A stretch of DNA of 64,000 nt from Haematobia irritans (lineage: Eukaryota > Arthropoda > Insecta > Diptera > Muscidae), in the NCBI RefSeq assembly GCF_050003625.1, contig NC_134400.1, positions 48,721,096 through 48,785,095 of the forward strand, in the 5' to 3' direction. Shown in pieces: positions 31,890-44,087 of this stretch. The notes under the pieces were generated by a model that searched no databases, was not told the origin of the DNA, and saw only the letters and a program-made list of their open reading frames with translations. Both the position numbers and the translations under genes were made by a program. Each line of letters starts with the position of its first letter. Positions within the stretch are counted from its first letter, which is position 1.

Positions 31890-34521
31890 CAGGGCAGTCA
31901 ATAAAATTTCAAGAAAAATCTTCACTTTTTTCGATAAAAATGGTCATAATCGGCACTTGCGTTTTAAAAATCGTCAAAAAATCGGCAATATAAATAATAT
32001 TAAAATTAAACATATTTTTTAGTAAACACAAAACAAAAGTATTTATTTCATATACAAAACAGAAAATAATGTACACCAAAAAAAAAATATATAAAGAAAT
32101 CAGTTTTGTATGCAAATAACATTACCATAAAAATCATTTTGTGGTTAAACAAAAATATTTCGTAATTCTTGTATAAAAAATCTATTTTTCTAAAATATTG
32201 TTATTAATTGAGTAACATTTTTATTTAAAAATTAAATGTTTTGAAATTAAAGAAAAAATCGTGTTTTCTAAAACAGGTGATTTTTTATTGTGTTTCCGAT
32301 AGATATTGCTATATGTGGTTATTTTTATACCCACCACCATAGAATGGTGACGGGGGTATAATAAGTTTGTCATTCCGTTTGTAACACATCGAAATATCGA
32401 TTTCCGACTATATAAAAAATATATATTCTTGATCAGGGAGAAATTCTAAGACGATATAACGATGTCCGTCTGTCCGTCTGTCTGTCTGTCTGTTGTAATC
32501 ACGCTACAGTCTTCAATAATGAAGCAATCGTGCTGAAATTTTGCACAAACTCGTCTTTTGTCTGCAGGCAGGTCAAGTTCGAAGATGGGCTATATCGGTC
32601 CAGGTTTTGATATAGTCCCCATATAAACCGACCTCCCGATTTGGGGTCTTGGGCTTATAGAAATCGTAGTTTTTATCCAATTTGCCTGAAATTGGAAATC
32701 TAGAGGTATTGTAGGACCACAAATACGTGTGCCAAAAATTGTGAGTATCGATCCATATTTTGGTATAGCCCCCATATAGACCGATCTCCCGATTTTACTT
32801 CTTGGGCTTATAGAAATCGTAGTTTTTATCCAATTTGCCTGAAATTTGAAATCTAGAGGTATTTTATGACCATAAAGAGGTGTGCCAAAAATGGTGAGAA
32901 TCGGTCCATATTTTGGTATAGCCCCCATATAGACCGATCTCCCGATTTTACTTCTTGGGCTTATAGAAACCGCAGTTTTTATCCAATTTGCCTGAAATTT
33001 GAAATCTAGAGGTATTTTATGACCATAAAGAGGTGTGCCAAAAATGGTGAGTATCGGTCTATGTTTTGGTATAGCCCCCATATAGCCGATCTCCCGATTT
33101 TACTTCTTGGGCTTATAGAAACCGCAGTTTTTATTCAATTTATCTGAAATTGGAAGTCTAGAGGTATTGTAAGACCACAAATGCGTGTGCCAAAAATTGT
33201 GAGTATCGATCCATATTTTGGTATAGCCCCCATATAGACCGATCTCCCGATTTTACTTCTTGGGCTTATAGAAATCGTAGTTTTTATCCACTTTGCCTGA
33301 AATTTGAAATCTAGAGGTATTTTATGACCATAAAGAGGTGTGCCAAAAATGTTGAGTATCGGTCCATATTTTGGTATAGCCCCCATATAGACCGATTTTC
33401 CGATTTTACTTCTTGGGCTTCTAGAATCCAAAGTTTTTATCCATTTTGCCTGAAATTGGAAATCTAGAGGTATTTTCGGGCCATAAAGAGGTGTGCCGAA
33501 AACGGTGAGTATCGGTCCATATTTTAGTATAGCCCCCATAAGAACGATTTCCAGATTTAACTCCTTGGGTTTCTAGAAACCGTAGTTTTTATCTGATTTG
33601 CCTGAAATTCTAAATATTCTGGTATTTGAGGCTCAGAAAAACGTGTATCGGATTAAGTTTTTATCGGTCCATTTGGTAATGCCTCCATAAAGACCGACTT
33701 CACTTCTTGAGGGTGTAGAAGGCCAACTGATCATGAAAATTGCTTAAAGCTCAATGTAAAATTTCCAAATTTTACTTCCCGGGTGAAAATCTACAGATTT
33801 AAGATTTCAAATCAAAACGTTATTTTATAATTACAAGAGATGTTAATCATTCCTCTAAAACTCAAACAAAAATTGTTCTTATAAATCCAGAACCTGATAT
33901 AGTCCTCATAGGTGAAATCTTTAAATTTATCTTCCGGAAGTGTCCTCAAGCCCTCCTGAAATTTCAAATTAAACCCTAATATTTGGTTCATGGTGGTGGG
34001 TATTTAAGATTCGGCCCGGCCGAACTTACTGCTGTATATACTTGTTTATACTGTACTAGAATTTTATTATAATTAGTAAAAGTTTTATTGCACATTCTGA
34101 GTAAATCATTATCAATTTTGGTATTAAAACAACTTGAGTTATTTCATTTTAGGTTATTTTTTGGACAGAATATTCCATCCAATGAATTATTCTCCAGCTA
34201 TAATGTAGTTTTAGTTTTTTGCTTAAAAATTTCTATGTTTACTGTGGAGTTTGGAAGAATCTTGATTATTTGTACGAATTTTGACAAATCTCGAAAAGGC
34301 GAAGTACACCACGTTTTGCTTCCGAATTTTTTTCCCCAAAATTTTTCAAATTTATTTTAATATTTTCAAAAATTTCTTCAAAATGTAAAAACTTTAACTC
34401 CCTAAACTATGTGTCTAAAGAACGTAGTTAATATCGTTAAAATCGGAAAAAATCGGAATTGTCCATTTTGTGAGTAAAAAATCGTCAAAATGCCGATAAA
34501 TCGGCAAAATTGGCAGTCCTG
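31890..34521. mobile_element. hAT-type MITE with 8-bp target duplication
   Basis: The ends are CAGGGCAGTCAAT (31890) and, complemented, CAGGACTGCCAAT (34521). The flanks are ATTAGAGG (31882-31889) and ATTAAAGG (34522-34529), an 8-bp duplication with one change, as hAT elements make. Internal sequence near both ends has repeated ATCGGCA/ATCGTCAAAA blocks. DINE-A copy 3 is inserted inside; without it the element is about 907 bp and has no transposase. Confidence 0.75.
32322..34046 (+). mobile_element. DINE-A copy 3, complete
   Basis: The end hairpin starts in TTTTTATACCCACCACCAT with its partner ATGGTGACGGGGGTATA. Core CTATATAAAAAATATATATT and TTGATCAGGGAG follow, with (GTCY)n at about 32464-32492. 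About six 153-bp units (32590-33600), a unique tail, the TTCGGCCCGGCCGAA hairpin and ACTTGTT at 34046 complete it. It is the best full example of the A family in the window. Confidence 0.9.
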
Positions 34522-34538
34522 ATTAAAGGGCATATACT

Positions 34539-34590
34539 AGGTTAGGTTGCAGTCCGCTTTTTCAGGTTTACTTAGACTTTTTGTCCATTC
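34539..34590 (-). mobile_element. SINE 3' fragment
   Basis: On the minus strand ATGGAC, AGTCTAAGT, CCTGA and CTGC followed by ACCTAACC match the last 50 bp of the SINE at 51549-51895. It is flanked by CATATACTA and CATATAACTA, a near-perfect target duplication, so it is a severely 5'-truncated insertion. Confidence 0.65.
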
Positions 34591-35345
34591 AACATATAAC
34601 TAATATTACGTGTAAAATGTCAACCAGATCGGAAGAAATTCGCTCCTTCAAGGGGCTCCAGAAGGCAAATCCTGGGATCGGTTTACTTGGGGGCTATATA
34701 TAATTATGGACCGATATGGACCAAGGCCATATATCAATACTACGTACCAAATTTCAACCGGATCGGATTGCAGGAAATCAAATTTGGGAATCGGTTTATA
34801 TCGGCGCTATATATAATTAAGGACCGAAGAACCAATTTTCCGTTGTTTTAAGATGCCAAATACAACGTACTAAATTCCTACCGGATCGAATGAAATTTGC
34901 TCTTCCAAGAGGCTCCGCAAGCCTAATCTGGGGATCGGTTGATGTGGGGCTGTATATAATTATGGACCGATATGGATCACTTTTTGCACGGGTAACACGA
35001 CGTACCGTCAACCGGATCGGATGAGATTTGATCCTCTAAAAGGCTTCGCAAGCCAAATCTGGGGGTGGGTTTATATGGGCACCTAAAATTGGTCTGATAT
35101 GGCCCATTTGCAATACCATCTGACCTATATCAATAGCAACTACTTGCGCCAAGTTGCAGCTCGATAGCATGTTTCGTTTGGAAGTTAGCTTGATTTCAAA
35201 AGACGGAGGGACAGATGGACATCAGTATTGATTCATAATTTGTCTCAGAATTTCACCACAACCCAGAATATATATACTTAATGGGGTCTGAGACCAATAT
35301 TCGATATATTACAAACGGAATGGCATAGACCCCCATCCTATGGTA

Positions 35346-35653
35346 ATATACGTTTACATGCACACAACACATTTTTTATTAGATTAAATCACAAAATTAA
35401 TTGATCCAATTAATTTTTTAATTGCAATTTCTTCAATCACGAAAATGATAGTATCAATCACAGTTTTAATTAAGCATCCAAAAAAATACTTGATTAAAAA
35501 ATTAATTGATTTCATTTGCAAATTTCTATTAATTTTTTAATTGATTCAATTAAATTTTTAATTGGCGTTGATTGCAAAATTCAATTAATATTTCAATTAA
35601 AAACGAAACTATTTTTAATCGCTATACTATATTTCAATCACATTCTATAACTA
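35346..35653. repeat. AATTAATT-rich repeat, left half
   Basis: Dense TTAATTGA/AATTAATTTTTTAATTG motifs in both orientations. The same kind of sequence continues at 40361-40660 on the far side of the nested DINE-B copies, so both are probably halves of one MITE-like element. Confidence 0.5.
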
Positions 35654-37616
35654 TTTTTATACCCTCCATTATAGGATGGGGGTATATTAACTTTGTCATT
35701 CCGTTTGTAACACATCGAAATATTGCTCTAAGACCCCATAAAGTATATATATTCTGGGTCGTGGTGAAATTCTGAGTCGATCTGAGCATGTCCATCCGTC
35801 TGTTGAAATCACGCTAACTTCCGAACGAAACAAGCTATCGACTTGAAACTTTGCACAAGTAGTTGTTATTGATGTAGGTCGCAAGGTATTGAAAATGGGC
35901 CATATCGGTCCACTTTTACGTATAGCCCCCATATAAAGGGACCCTCAGATTTGGCTTGTGGAGCCTCTAAAAGAAGCATATTTCATCCGATCCGGCTGAA
36001 ATTTGGTATATGGTGTTGGTACATGGTTTCTAACAACCATGCAAAAATTGGTTCACATCGGTCCATAATTATATATAGCCCCCATATAAACCGATCCCCA
36101 GATTTGGCTTGCGGAGTCTAAAAGAGAAGCAAATTTCATACGATCCGGCTGAAATTTGGTACATGGTGTTGGTATATGATCTCTAACAACCGTGCAAAAA
36201 TTGGTTCACATCGGTCCATAATTATATATAGTCCCCATATAAACCGATCCCCAGATTTGGCTTGCGGAGCCTAAAAGAGAAGCAAATTTCATCCGATCCG
36301 GCTGAAATTTGGTAAATGGTGTTGGTATATGGTCTCCAACAACCATGCAAAAATTGGTTCCTATCGGTCCATAATTATATATAGCCCCCATATAAACCGA
36401 TCCCCAGATTTGGCTAGTGGAGCCTGTAAGAGAAGCATATTTCATCCGATCCGGCTGAAATTTGGTACATGGTGTTGGTATATGGTCCCTAACAATCATG
36501 CAAAAATTGGTCCACATTGGTCCATAATTATATATAGCCCCCATATAAACCGATCCCCAGATTTTGGCTTGCGGAGCCTCAAAGAGAAGCAAATTTCATC
36601 CGATCCGGCTGAAACTTGGTACATGATGTTGGTATATGGTCTCTAACAACCGTGCAAAAATTGCTCCACAGCGGTCCATAATTATATATAGAGCCCATAT
36701 AAACCGATCCCCAGATTTGGGTTGCGGAGCCTCAAAGAGAAGCAAATTTTATCGATCCGCCTGAAATTTAGTACATGATATTGGTATATGGTCTCTAACA
36801 ACCGTGCAAAAATTGGTCCACATCGGTTCAAAATTATATATAGCCCCCATATAAACCGATCCCCAGATTTGGCTTGCGAAGTCTCCAAGAGAAGCAAATT
36901 TCATCCAATCCGGTTGTAATTTGGAACATGGTCCATATCGGTCCATAATTATATATAGCCCCCATATAAAACGTTCTCCAGATTTGACCTCCGGAGCCTC
37001 TTGGAGGAGCAAAATTCATCCGATCCGGTTCAAAGTAGGAACGTGGTGTTAGTATATGGTCGCTAAATACCAAAATTGGTCCAATCACACAAAAATTGGT
37101 CCATATCGGTTCATTATCATGGTTGCCACTAGAGCCAAAAATAATCTAACAAAATTTTATTTCTATAGAAAATGTTGCCAAAATTTTATTTCTAGAGAAA
37201 ATTTTGTTAAAATTTTATTCGGTTAATAATAAAATTTTCATCATTGTCAAAATTTTATTTCTATAGAAAATTTTGTCAAAATTTTATTGCTATAGAAAAT
37301 TTTGTTAAAATTTTATTCGGTTCATAATCATAGTTGACACTCGAGCCAAAAATAATGGACCAAGATTTTATTTCTATAGAAAATTTTGTCAAAAGTTTAT
37401 TTCTATAGAAAATTTTGTTAAAATTTTATTTCTGTAGAAATTTTTGTTAAATTTTCTTTCTATAGAAAATGTTGTCAACATTTTTATTTCTATAGAAAAT
37501 TTTGTGAAAATTTTATTTCCATAGAAAATTTTTTAATATTTTCTTTCTGTAGAAAATTTTGTCAAAATTTTATGTCTACTTTGTCAAACTGAATTATATA
37601 CGTATTGGATCGATCT
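35654..37616 (+). mobile_element. DINE-B copy 5, left part
   Basis: The end hairpin starts at 35654. A very short GTCC tract, about seven 153-bp units (35930-36990) and 29-bp repeats (37140-37575) follow, up to GTATTGGATCGATC. DINE-B copy 6 is inserted there in a T-run. The last 200 bp follow at 40159-40360 and end in ACTTGTT. Confidence 0.9.
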
Positions 37617-40158
37617 TTTTATACCCTCCATCATAGGATGGGGGTATATTAACTTTGTCATTCCGTTTGTAACACATCGAAATATTGCTCTAAGACCCCA
37701 TAAAGTATATATATTCTGGGTCGTGGTGAAATTCTGAGTCGATCTAAGCATGTCCGTCCGTCCGTCCGTCCGTCCGTCCGTCCGTCCGTCCGTCCGTCCG
37801 TCCGTCCGTCCGTCTGTTGAAATCACGCTAACTTCCGAACGAAACAAGCTATCGACTTGAAACTTGGCACAAGTAGTTGTTATCGATGTAGGTCGGATGG
37901 TATTGAAAATGGGGCATATCGGTCCACTTTTACGTATAGCCCCCATATAAAGGGACCCTCAGATTTGGCTTGTGGAGCCTCTAACAGACGCATATTTCAT
38001 CAGATCCGGCTGAAATTTGGTACGTGGTGTTGGCATATGGTCTCTAACAATCATGCAAAAATTAGTCCACATCGGTCCATAATTATATATAGCCCCCATA
38101 TAAACCGATCCCCAGATTTGGCTTGTGGAGCCTCTAAGAGAAGCATATTTCATCCGATCCGGCTGAAATTTGGTACGTGGTGTTGGTATATGGTCTCTAA
38201 CAATCATGCAAAAATTGGTCCACATCGGTCCATAATTATATATAGCCCCCATATAAACCGATCCCCAGATTTGGCTTGCGGAGCCTCAAAGAGAAGCAAA
38301 TTTCATCCGATCCGGCTGAAATTTGGTACATGATGTTGGTATATGGTCTCTAACAACCATGCAAAAATTGGTCCACATCGGTCCATAATTATATATAGCC
38401 CCCATATAAACCGATCCCCAGATTTGGCTTGTGGAGCCTCTAAGAGAAGCATATTTCATCCGATCCGGCTGATATTTGCTACATGGTGTTGGTATATGGT
38501 CTCTAACAATCATGCAAAAATTGGTCCACATCGGTCCATAATTATATATAGCCCCCATATAAACCGATCCCCAGATTTGGCTTGTGGAGCCTCTAAGAGA
38601 AGCATATTTCATCCGATCCGGCTGAAATTTGGTACGTGGTGTTGGTATATGGTCTCTAACAATCATGCAAAAATTGGTCCACATCGGTCCATAATTATAT
38701 ATAGCCCCCATATAAACCGATCCCCATATTTGGCTTGCGGAGCCCCAAAGAGAAGCAAATTTCATCCGATCCGTCTGAAATTTGGTACATGATGTTGGTA
38801 TATGGTCTCTAACAACCATGCAAAAATTGGTCCACATCGGTCCATAATTATATATAGCCCCCATATAAACCGATCCCCAGATTTGGCTTGTGGAGCCTCT
38901 AAGAGAACCATATGTCATCCGATCCGGCTGAAATTTGGTACATGGTGTTGGTATATGGTCTCTAACGATCATGCAAAAAGTGGTCCACATCGGTCCATAT
39001 ATAGCCCCTATATAAACCGATCTCCACATTTGGCTTGCGAAGCCTCAAAGAGAAGCAAATTGCATCCGATCCGGCTGAAATTTGGTACATGGTATTGGTA
39101 TATGGTCCCTAGCAACCGTGCAAAAATTGGTCCACATCGGTCCATAATTATATATAGCGCACATATAAACCGATCCCCAGATTTGGGTTGCGGAGCCTCT
39201 AAGAGAAGCAAATTTCATCCGATCCGGCTGAAATTTGGTACATGGTATTGGTATATGGTCTCTAGAAACCGTGCAAAAATTGGTCCATATCGGTCCATAA
39301 TTATATATAGCCCCCATATAAAACGTTCTCCAGATTTGACCTCCGGAGCCTCTTGGAGGAGCACAATTCATCCGATCCGGTTCAAATTAGGAACGTGGTG
39401 TTAGTATATGGTCGCTAACAAACATACCAAAATTGGTCCAATCACACAAAAATTGGTCCATATCGGTTCATAATCATGTTTGCCACTGAGCCAAAAATAA
39501 TCTACCAAAATTTTATTTCTATAGAAAATTTTGCCAAAATTTTATTTCTAGCGAAAATTTTGTTAAAATTTTATTCGGTTCATAATAAAATTTTCATCAT
39601 TGTCAAAATTTTATTTCTATAGAAAATTTTGTTCAAATTTTATTCGGTTCATAATTATGGTTGCCACTCGAGCCAAAAATAATCTACCAAGATTTTATTT
39701 TTATAGAAAAATTTGTCAAAAGTTTATTTCTATAGAAAATTTTGTTAAAATTTTATTTCTGTAGACATTTTTGTCAAAATTTTCTTTCTATAGAAAATTT
39801 TGTGAAAATTTTTATTTCTATAGAAAATTTTGTGAAAATTTTATTTCTATAGAAAATTTTGTTAAAATTTTATTTCTGTAGAAAATTTTGTCAAAATTTT
39901 ATGTCTACTTTGTCAAACTGAATTATATACGTATTGGATCGATCTTTTTTTTTGATTTAATATATACCACGTATGGACTTACATACAATTTAGAAGACGG
40001 TGTTAGGAGGTTTTAAGATACCTTGCCATCGGCAAGCGTTACCGCAACTCAAGTAATTCGATTGTGGATGGCAGTGTTTAGAAGAAGTCTCTACGCAATC
40101 CATGATGGAGGGTACATAAGCTTCGGCCTGGCCGAACTTACGGCCGTACATACTTGTT
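37617..40158 (+). mobile_element. DINE-B copy 6, twin of copy 4
   Basis: Same length (2542 bp) as 27406-29947 at a constant offset of 10211. Every stretch I compared is the same, including (GTCC)15 and the rare GTACATACTTG variant, and the long frames give the same proteins. The flanks differ: it lies inside DINE-B copy 5. Structure is as described for copy 4. Confidence 0.93.
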
Positions 40159-40360
40159 TGATTTAATATATACCACGTATGGAAATACAATTTAGAAGAT
40201 GGTGTTAGGAGGTTTTAAGATACCTTGCCATCGGCAAGCGTTACCGCAACTTAAGTAATTCGATTGTGGATGGCAGTGTTTAGAAGAAGTTTCTACGCAA
40301 TCCATGATGGAGGGTACATAAGCTTCGGCCTGGCCGAACTTACGGCCGTATATACTTGTT
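40159..40360 (+). mobile_element. DINE-B copy 5, right end
   Basis: Continues copy 5 with GATTTAATATATACCACG through the TTCGGCCTGGCCGAA hairpin to ACTTGTT at 40360. Confidence 0.9.
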
Positions 40361-40660
40361 AATCCTTTTTAGTTTGATTCCAAAATTCAAAGATTCAAAA
40401 AATTTTAAATTTTAAGATTTAAAAAACAATACATCCATAATTTTTTAACTGTCATACTCTTCCGAGTTTGATTAAAAAGTTAATTGTATTAATTGAATTT
40501 TTAATTGAGAATTTAAAAGCTCTCAATTATTAACTTAATTAACTTAATGTTTCTAGTTTGATTAAAAGGTTAATAGTATCAATTAATTTTTTAATTGAAA
40601 AAGTTTTCAACTTCAATCAACTTTTTAATTGGGAATATTTTGGTGATATTTTTTCTGTGT
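40361..40660. repeat. AATTAATT-rich repeat, right half
   Basis: Repeated GATTAAAAAGTTAATTG and TTTTTAATTGA motifs, ending in TTTTTTCTGTGTGTAT. Counterpart of 35346-35653. Confidence 0.5.
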
Positions 40661-41388
40661 GTATAGATATTATGTTTAAGAAAATGTAATATCCCAAACA
40701 TAATGTTATATTAGTTTATGAACATTATATGCTTGTACTTAAAAATAATGTGCTATAAATTTGAGTTCCAAACATGTAATTTTTACTCCGAAACATATGA
40801 AAGACAGTCCTTTTCTTTCATGTATTTAATATTCGACCCTTACATACTATTGACCGGCTATACCAATTTGATCCTAGGCCTCATGACCCGTGTTACATTT
40901 CAACAGGATATTACTGAATTCAGAACATTTTTCACTCCCACATAGAAAAAATTCTAGTTACGCCAATGATATCTATACCAACACGCTCTCTAGAAATTAA
41001 GTGCTAAAAACTATTTTGAAAATAGGAAATAATCATTACCCACACTCACGTTATTCTCATACATTTGCCACTTGCCTCAAACCATCAAGAGTTATTACAC
41101 TATATATGCACACGTACACACAAACATATCAACTACATATCCAACATTTCTGGTAAAAGTGGAATACGGTATTTTTGTGCTGCGATATTCGGCTTTAGTA
41201 AATAATCATCAGTGATATGTATATCCATAAGCGTAGGAAGGCCTCTGGGGAGGGGGCTTAGACCCCAGAAATAATATGAAATAAAGCTGTTGTTGAATTT
41301 ATGATTTGAGTTCCTAACTTTATGTTTAGTTTAATAACTAAAGCTCCTTTATTATTTTGTTTAGTCTGGTATAGTCAATTTAATTTAA
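40661..41388. other. No gene seen
   Basis: Mixed AT-rich sequence. 40715-40810 resembles 19405-19535. A short GC-rich motif GGGGGCTTAGACCCC at about 41253-41267 resembles GGGGGGCTATAGCCCC at 59861-59876. Nothing coding is supported. Confidence 0.4.
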
Positions 41389-42808
41389 AACAAGTATATA
41401 CAGCAGTAAGTTCGGCCGTCCGAATCTTAAATACCCACCACCATGAACCAAATATTAGGGTTTAATTTGAAATTTCAGGAGGGCTTGAGGACACTTCCGG
41501 AAGATAAATTTAAAGCTTTCACCTATGAGGACTATATCAGGTTCTGGATTTATAAGAACAATTTTTGTTTGAGTTTTAGAGGAATTATTAACATCTCTTG
41601 TAAGTGTGCAAGAAAATTATAAAATAACGTCTTGATTTGAAATCTTAAATCTGTAGATTTTCACCCGGGAAGTAAAATTTGGAAATTTTACATTGAGTTT
41701 CAAGCAATTTTCATGATCAGTTGGCCTTCTACACCCTCAAGAAGTGAAGTCGGTCTTTATGGAGGCATTACCAAATGGACCGATAAAAACTTAATCCTAT
41801 ACACGTTTTTCTGAGCCTCAAATACCAGAATATTTAGAATTTCAGGCAAATCAGATAAAAACTACGGTTTCTAGAAACCCAAGGAGTTAAATCTGGAAAT
41901 CGTTCTTATGGGGGCTATACTAAAATATGGACCGATACTCACCGTTTTCGGCACACCTCTTTATGGCCCGAAAATACCTCTAGATTTCCAATTTCAGGCA
42001 AAATGGATAAAAACTTTGGATTCTAGAAGCCCAAGAAGTAAAATCGGGAAATCGGTCTATATGGGGGCTATACCAAAATATGGACCGATACTCACCATTT
42101 TTGGCACACCTCTTTATGGTCATAAAATACCTCTAGATTTCAAATTTCAGGCAAATTGGATAAAAACTACGATTTCTATAAGCCCAAGAAGTAAAATCGG
42201 GAGATCGGTCTATATGGGGGCTATACCAAAATATGGATCGATACTCACAATTTTTGGCACACGCATTTGTGGTCTTACAATACCTCTAGACTTCCAATTT
42301 CAGATAAATTGAATAAAAGCTGCGGTTTCTATAAGCCCAAGAAGTAAAATCGGGAGATCGGTCTATATGGGGGCTATACCAAAACATAGACCGATACTCA
42401 CCATTTTTGGCACACCTATTTATGGTCATAAAATACCTCTAGATTTCAAATTTCAGGCAAATTGGATAAAAACTGCGGATTCTATAAGCCCAAGACCCCA
42501 AATCGGGAGGTCGGTTTATATGGGGACTATATCAAAACCTGGACCGATATAGCCCATCTTCGAACTTGACCTGCCTGCAGACAAAAGACGAGTTTGTGCA
42601 AAATTTCAGCACGATTGCTTCATTATTGAAGACTGTAGCGTGATTACAACAGACAGACAGACAGACGGACATCGTTATATCGTCTTAGAATTTCTCCCTG
42701 ATCAAGAATATATATACTTTATATAGTCGGAAATCGATATTTCGATGTGTTACAAACGGAATGACAAACTTATTATACCCCCGTCACCATTCTATGGTGG
42801 TGGGTATA
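41389..42808 (-). mobile_element. DINE-A copy 4, inverted
   Basis: Begins AACAAGTATATACAGCAG (complement of the ACTTGTT terminus) with the hairpin at about 41410. The tail and about five 153-bp units (41880-42540) follow. A GACAGACAG tract is at about 42652-42668, core TCCCTGATCAAGAATATATA at about 42694-42713, and the end hairpin GGTGGTGGGTATA at 42808. Very close to copy 3 in sequence and opposite in direction. Confidence 0.9.
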
Positions 42809-44000
42809 ACAAGTAAGGAAAGTCTAAAGTCGGGCGGGGCCGACTATATTATACCCTGCACCACTTTGTAGATCTAAATTTTCGATACCATATCACATAC
42901 GTCAAATGTGTTGGGTGCTATATGTAAAGGTTTGTCCCAAATACATACATTTAAATATCACTCGATGTGGACAAAATTTGATAGACTTCTACAAAATCTA
43001 TAGACTCAAAATTTAAGTTGGCTAATGCACTAGGGTGGAACACAATTTTAGTAACAAATATGGGAAACATTTAAATCAGAAGCAATTTTAAGGAAACTCG
43101 GTAAAAGTTTATTTATGATTTATCGCTCGATATATATGTATTATATTATATAAAGTTAGGAAAATTTGAGTCATTTTTACAACTTTTCGACTAAGCAGTG
43201 GCGATTTAACAAGGAAAATGTTGGTATTTTGACCATTTTTGTCGAAATCACAAAAACATATATATGGGAGCTATATCTAAATCTGAACCGCATGACTATA
43301 TTACTAATTGTACTCCTAGTGCAAAATTTCAACCAAATTGGGCCAAAACTCTGGCTTCTAGGACCATATTAGTCCATATCGGGCGAAAGATATATATGGG
43401 AGCTATATCTAAATCTGAATCGATTTCAACCAAATTTGGCACGCATAGCTACAATGCTAAATCTACTCCCTGTGCAAAATTTCAACCAAATTGGGCCAAA
43501 ACTCTGGCTTTTAGGACCATATTAGTCCATATCGGGCGAAAGATATATATGGGAGCTATATCTAAATCTGAACCGATTTCAATCAAATTTTGCACACTTG
43601 ACTATACGACTAAGTGTTATGTTTGTACAAAATTTCAAGCAAATCGGTATAAAACTAGGGCTGCTAGGTCCATATTAGTGCATATCGGGCGAAAGATATA
43701 TATGGGAGCTATATCTAAATCTGAACCGATTTCTTCCAAAATCAATAGGGTTATATTCTGACCCAAACTAGGAACATGTGCCAAATTTGAAGGCGATTGG
43801 ACTTAAATTGCGACCTAGACTTTGATCACAAAAATGTGTTCACAGACAGACAGACGGACATGGTTATATCGACTCAGGGACCCACCCAGAGCATTATTGC
43901 CAAAGACACCATGTGTCTATTTCGTCTCCTTCTGGGTGTTACAAACATATGCACTAACTTATAATACCCTTTTCCACAGTGTGGCGCAGGGTATAATAAA
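42809..44000 (-). mobile_element. DINE-E copy, complete, inverted
   Basis: Starts ACAAGTAAGGAAAGTC with the AGTCGG...CCGACT hairpin, abutting the end of DINE-A copy 4. About four 153-bp units with TATATGGGAGCTATATC anchors run from 43255 to 43720. A GACAGACAGACAGACGG tract is at about 43842-43858, and the E-type hairpin CCACAGTGTGGCGCAGGGTAT ends near 43996. It probably inserted in the A-run (T-run on the other strand) at the end of copy 4. Confidence 0.85.
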
Positions 44001-44087
44001 TAGGGGAAAAATTTAAATATGAACCAATTTTGTGGCAACTTCGCAAAAGTGTATTTATGATTTATCGGTCGATAGATGTGTAATATA

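Larger units (their letters stand above)
31735..35345 (-). mobile_element. Old DINE-B copy, nested insertions inside
   Basis: Diverged minus-orientation DINE-B in two parts, 31735-31889 and 34522-35345. It begins near the hairpin-like TTCGGCCAGGTCGG (about 31757-31770) and has units with TATATGGGCGCTATATATAA. It resumes after the hAT insertion with GGGCATATACTA and ends with CCCCCATCCTATGG near 35330-35343. It is much more diverged than the other copies, so it was the first to arrive in this nest. Confidence 0.65.

Noticed and set aside
27646..39404. Long open frames on both strands (up to 247 residues) with a repeated 51-residue unit, for example 28075-28818 and 28591-29193
   Set aside because: The unit is 153 bp, divisible by three, so any frame free of stops in one unit stays open through the array, on both strands at once. 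Differences between units change residues freely (V/I, C/R, F/Y, A/T), and frames start and stop at arbitrary points. I see no sign of selection on protein.
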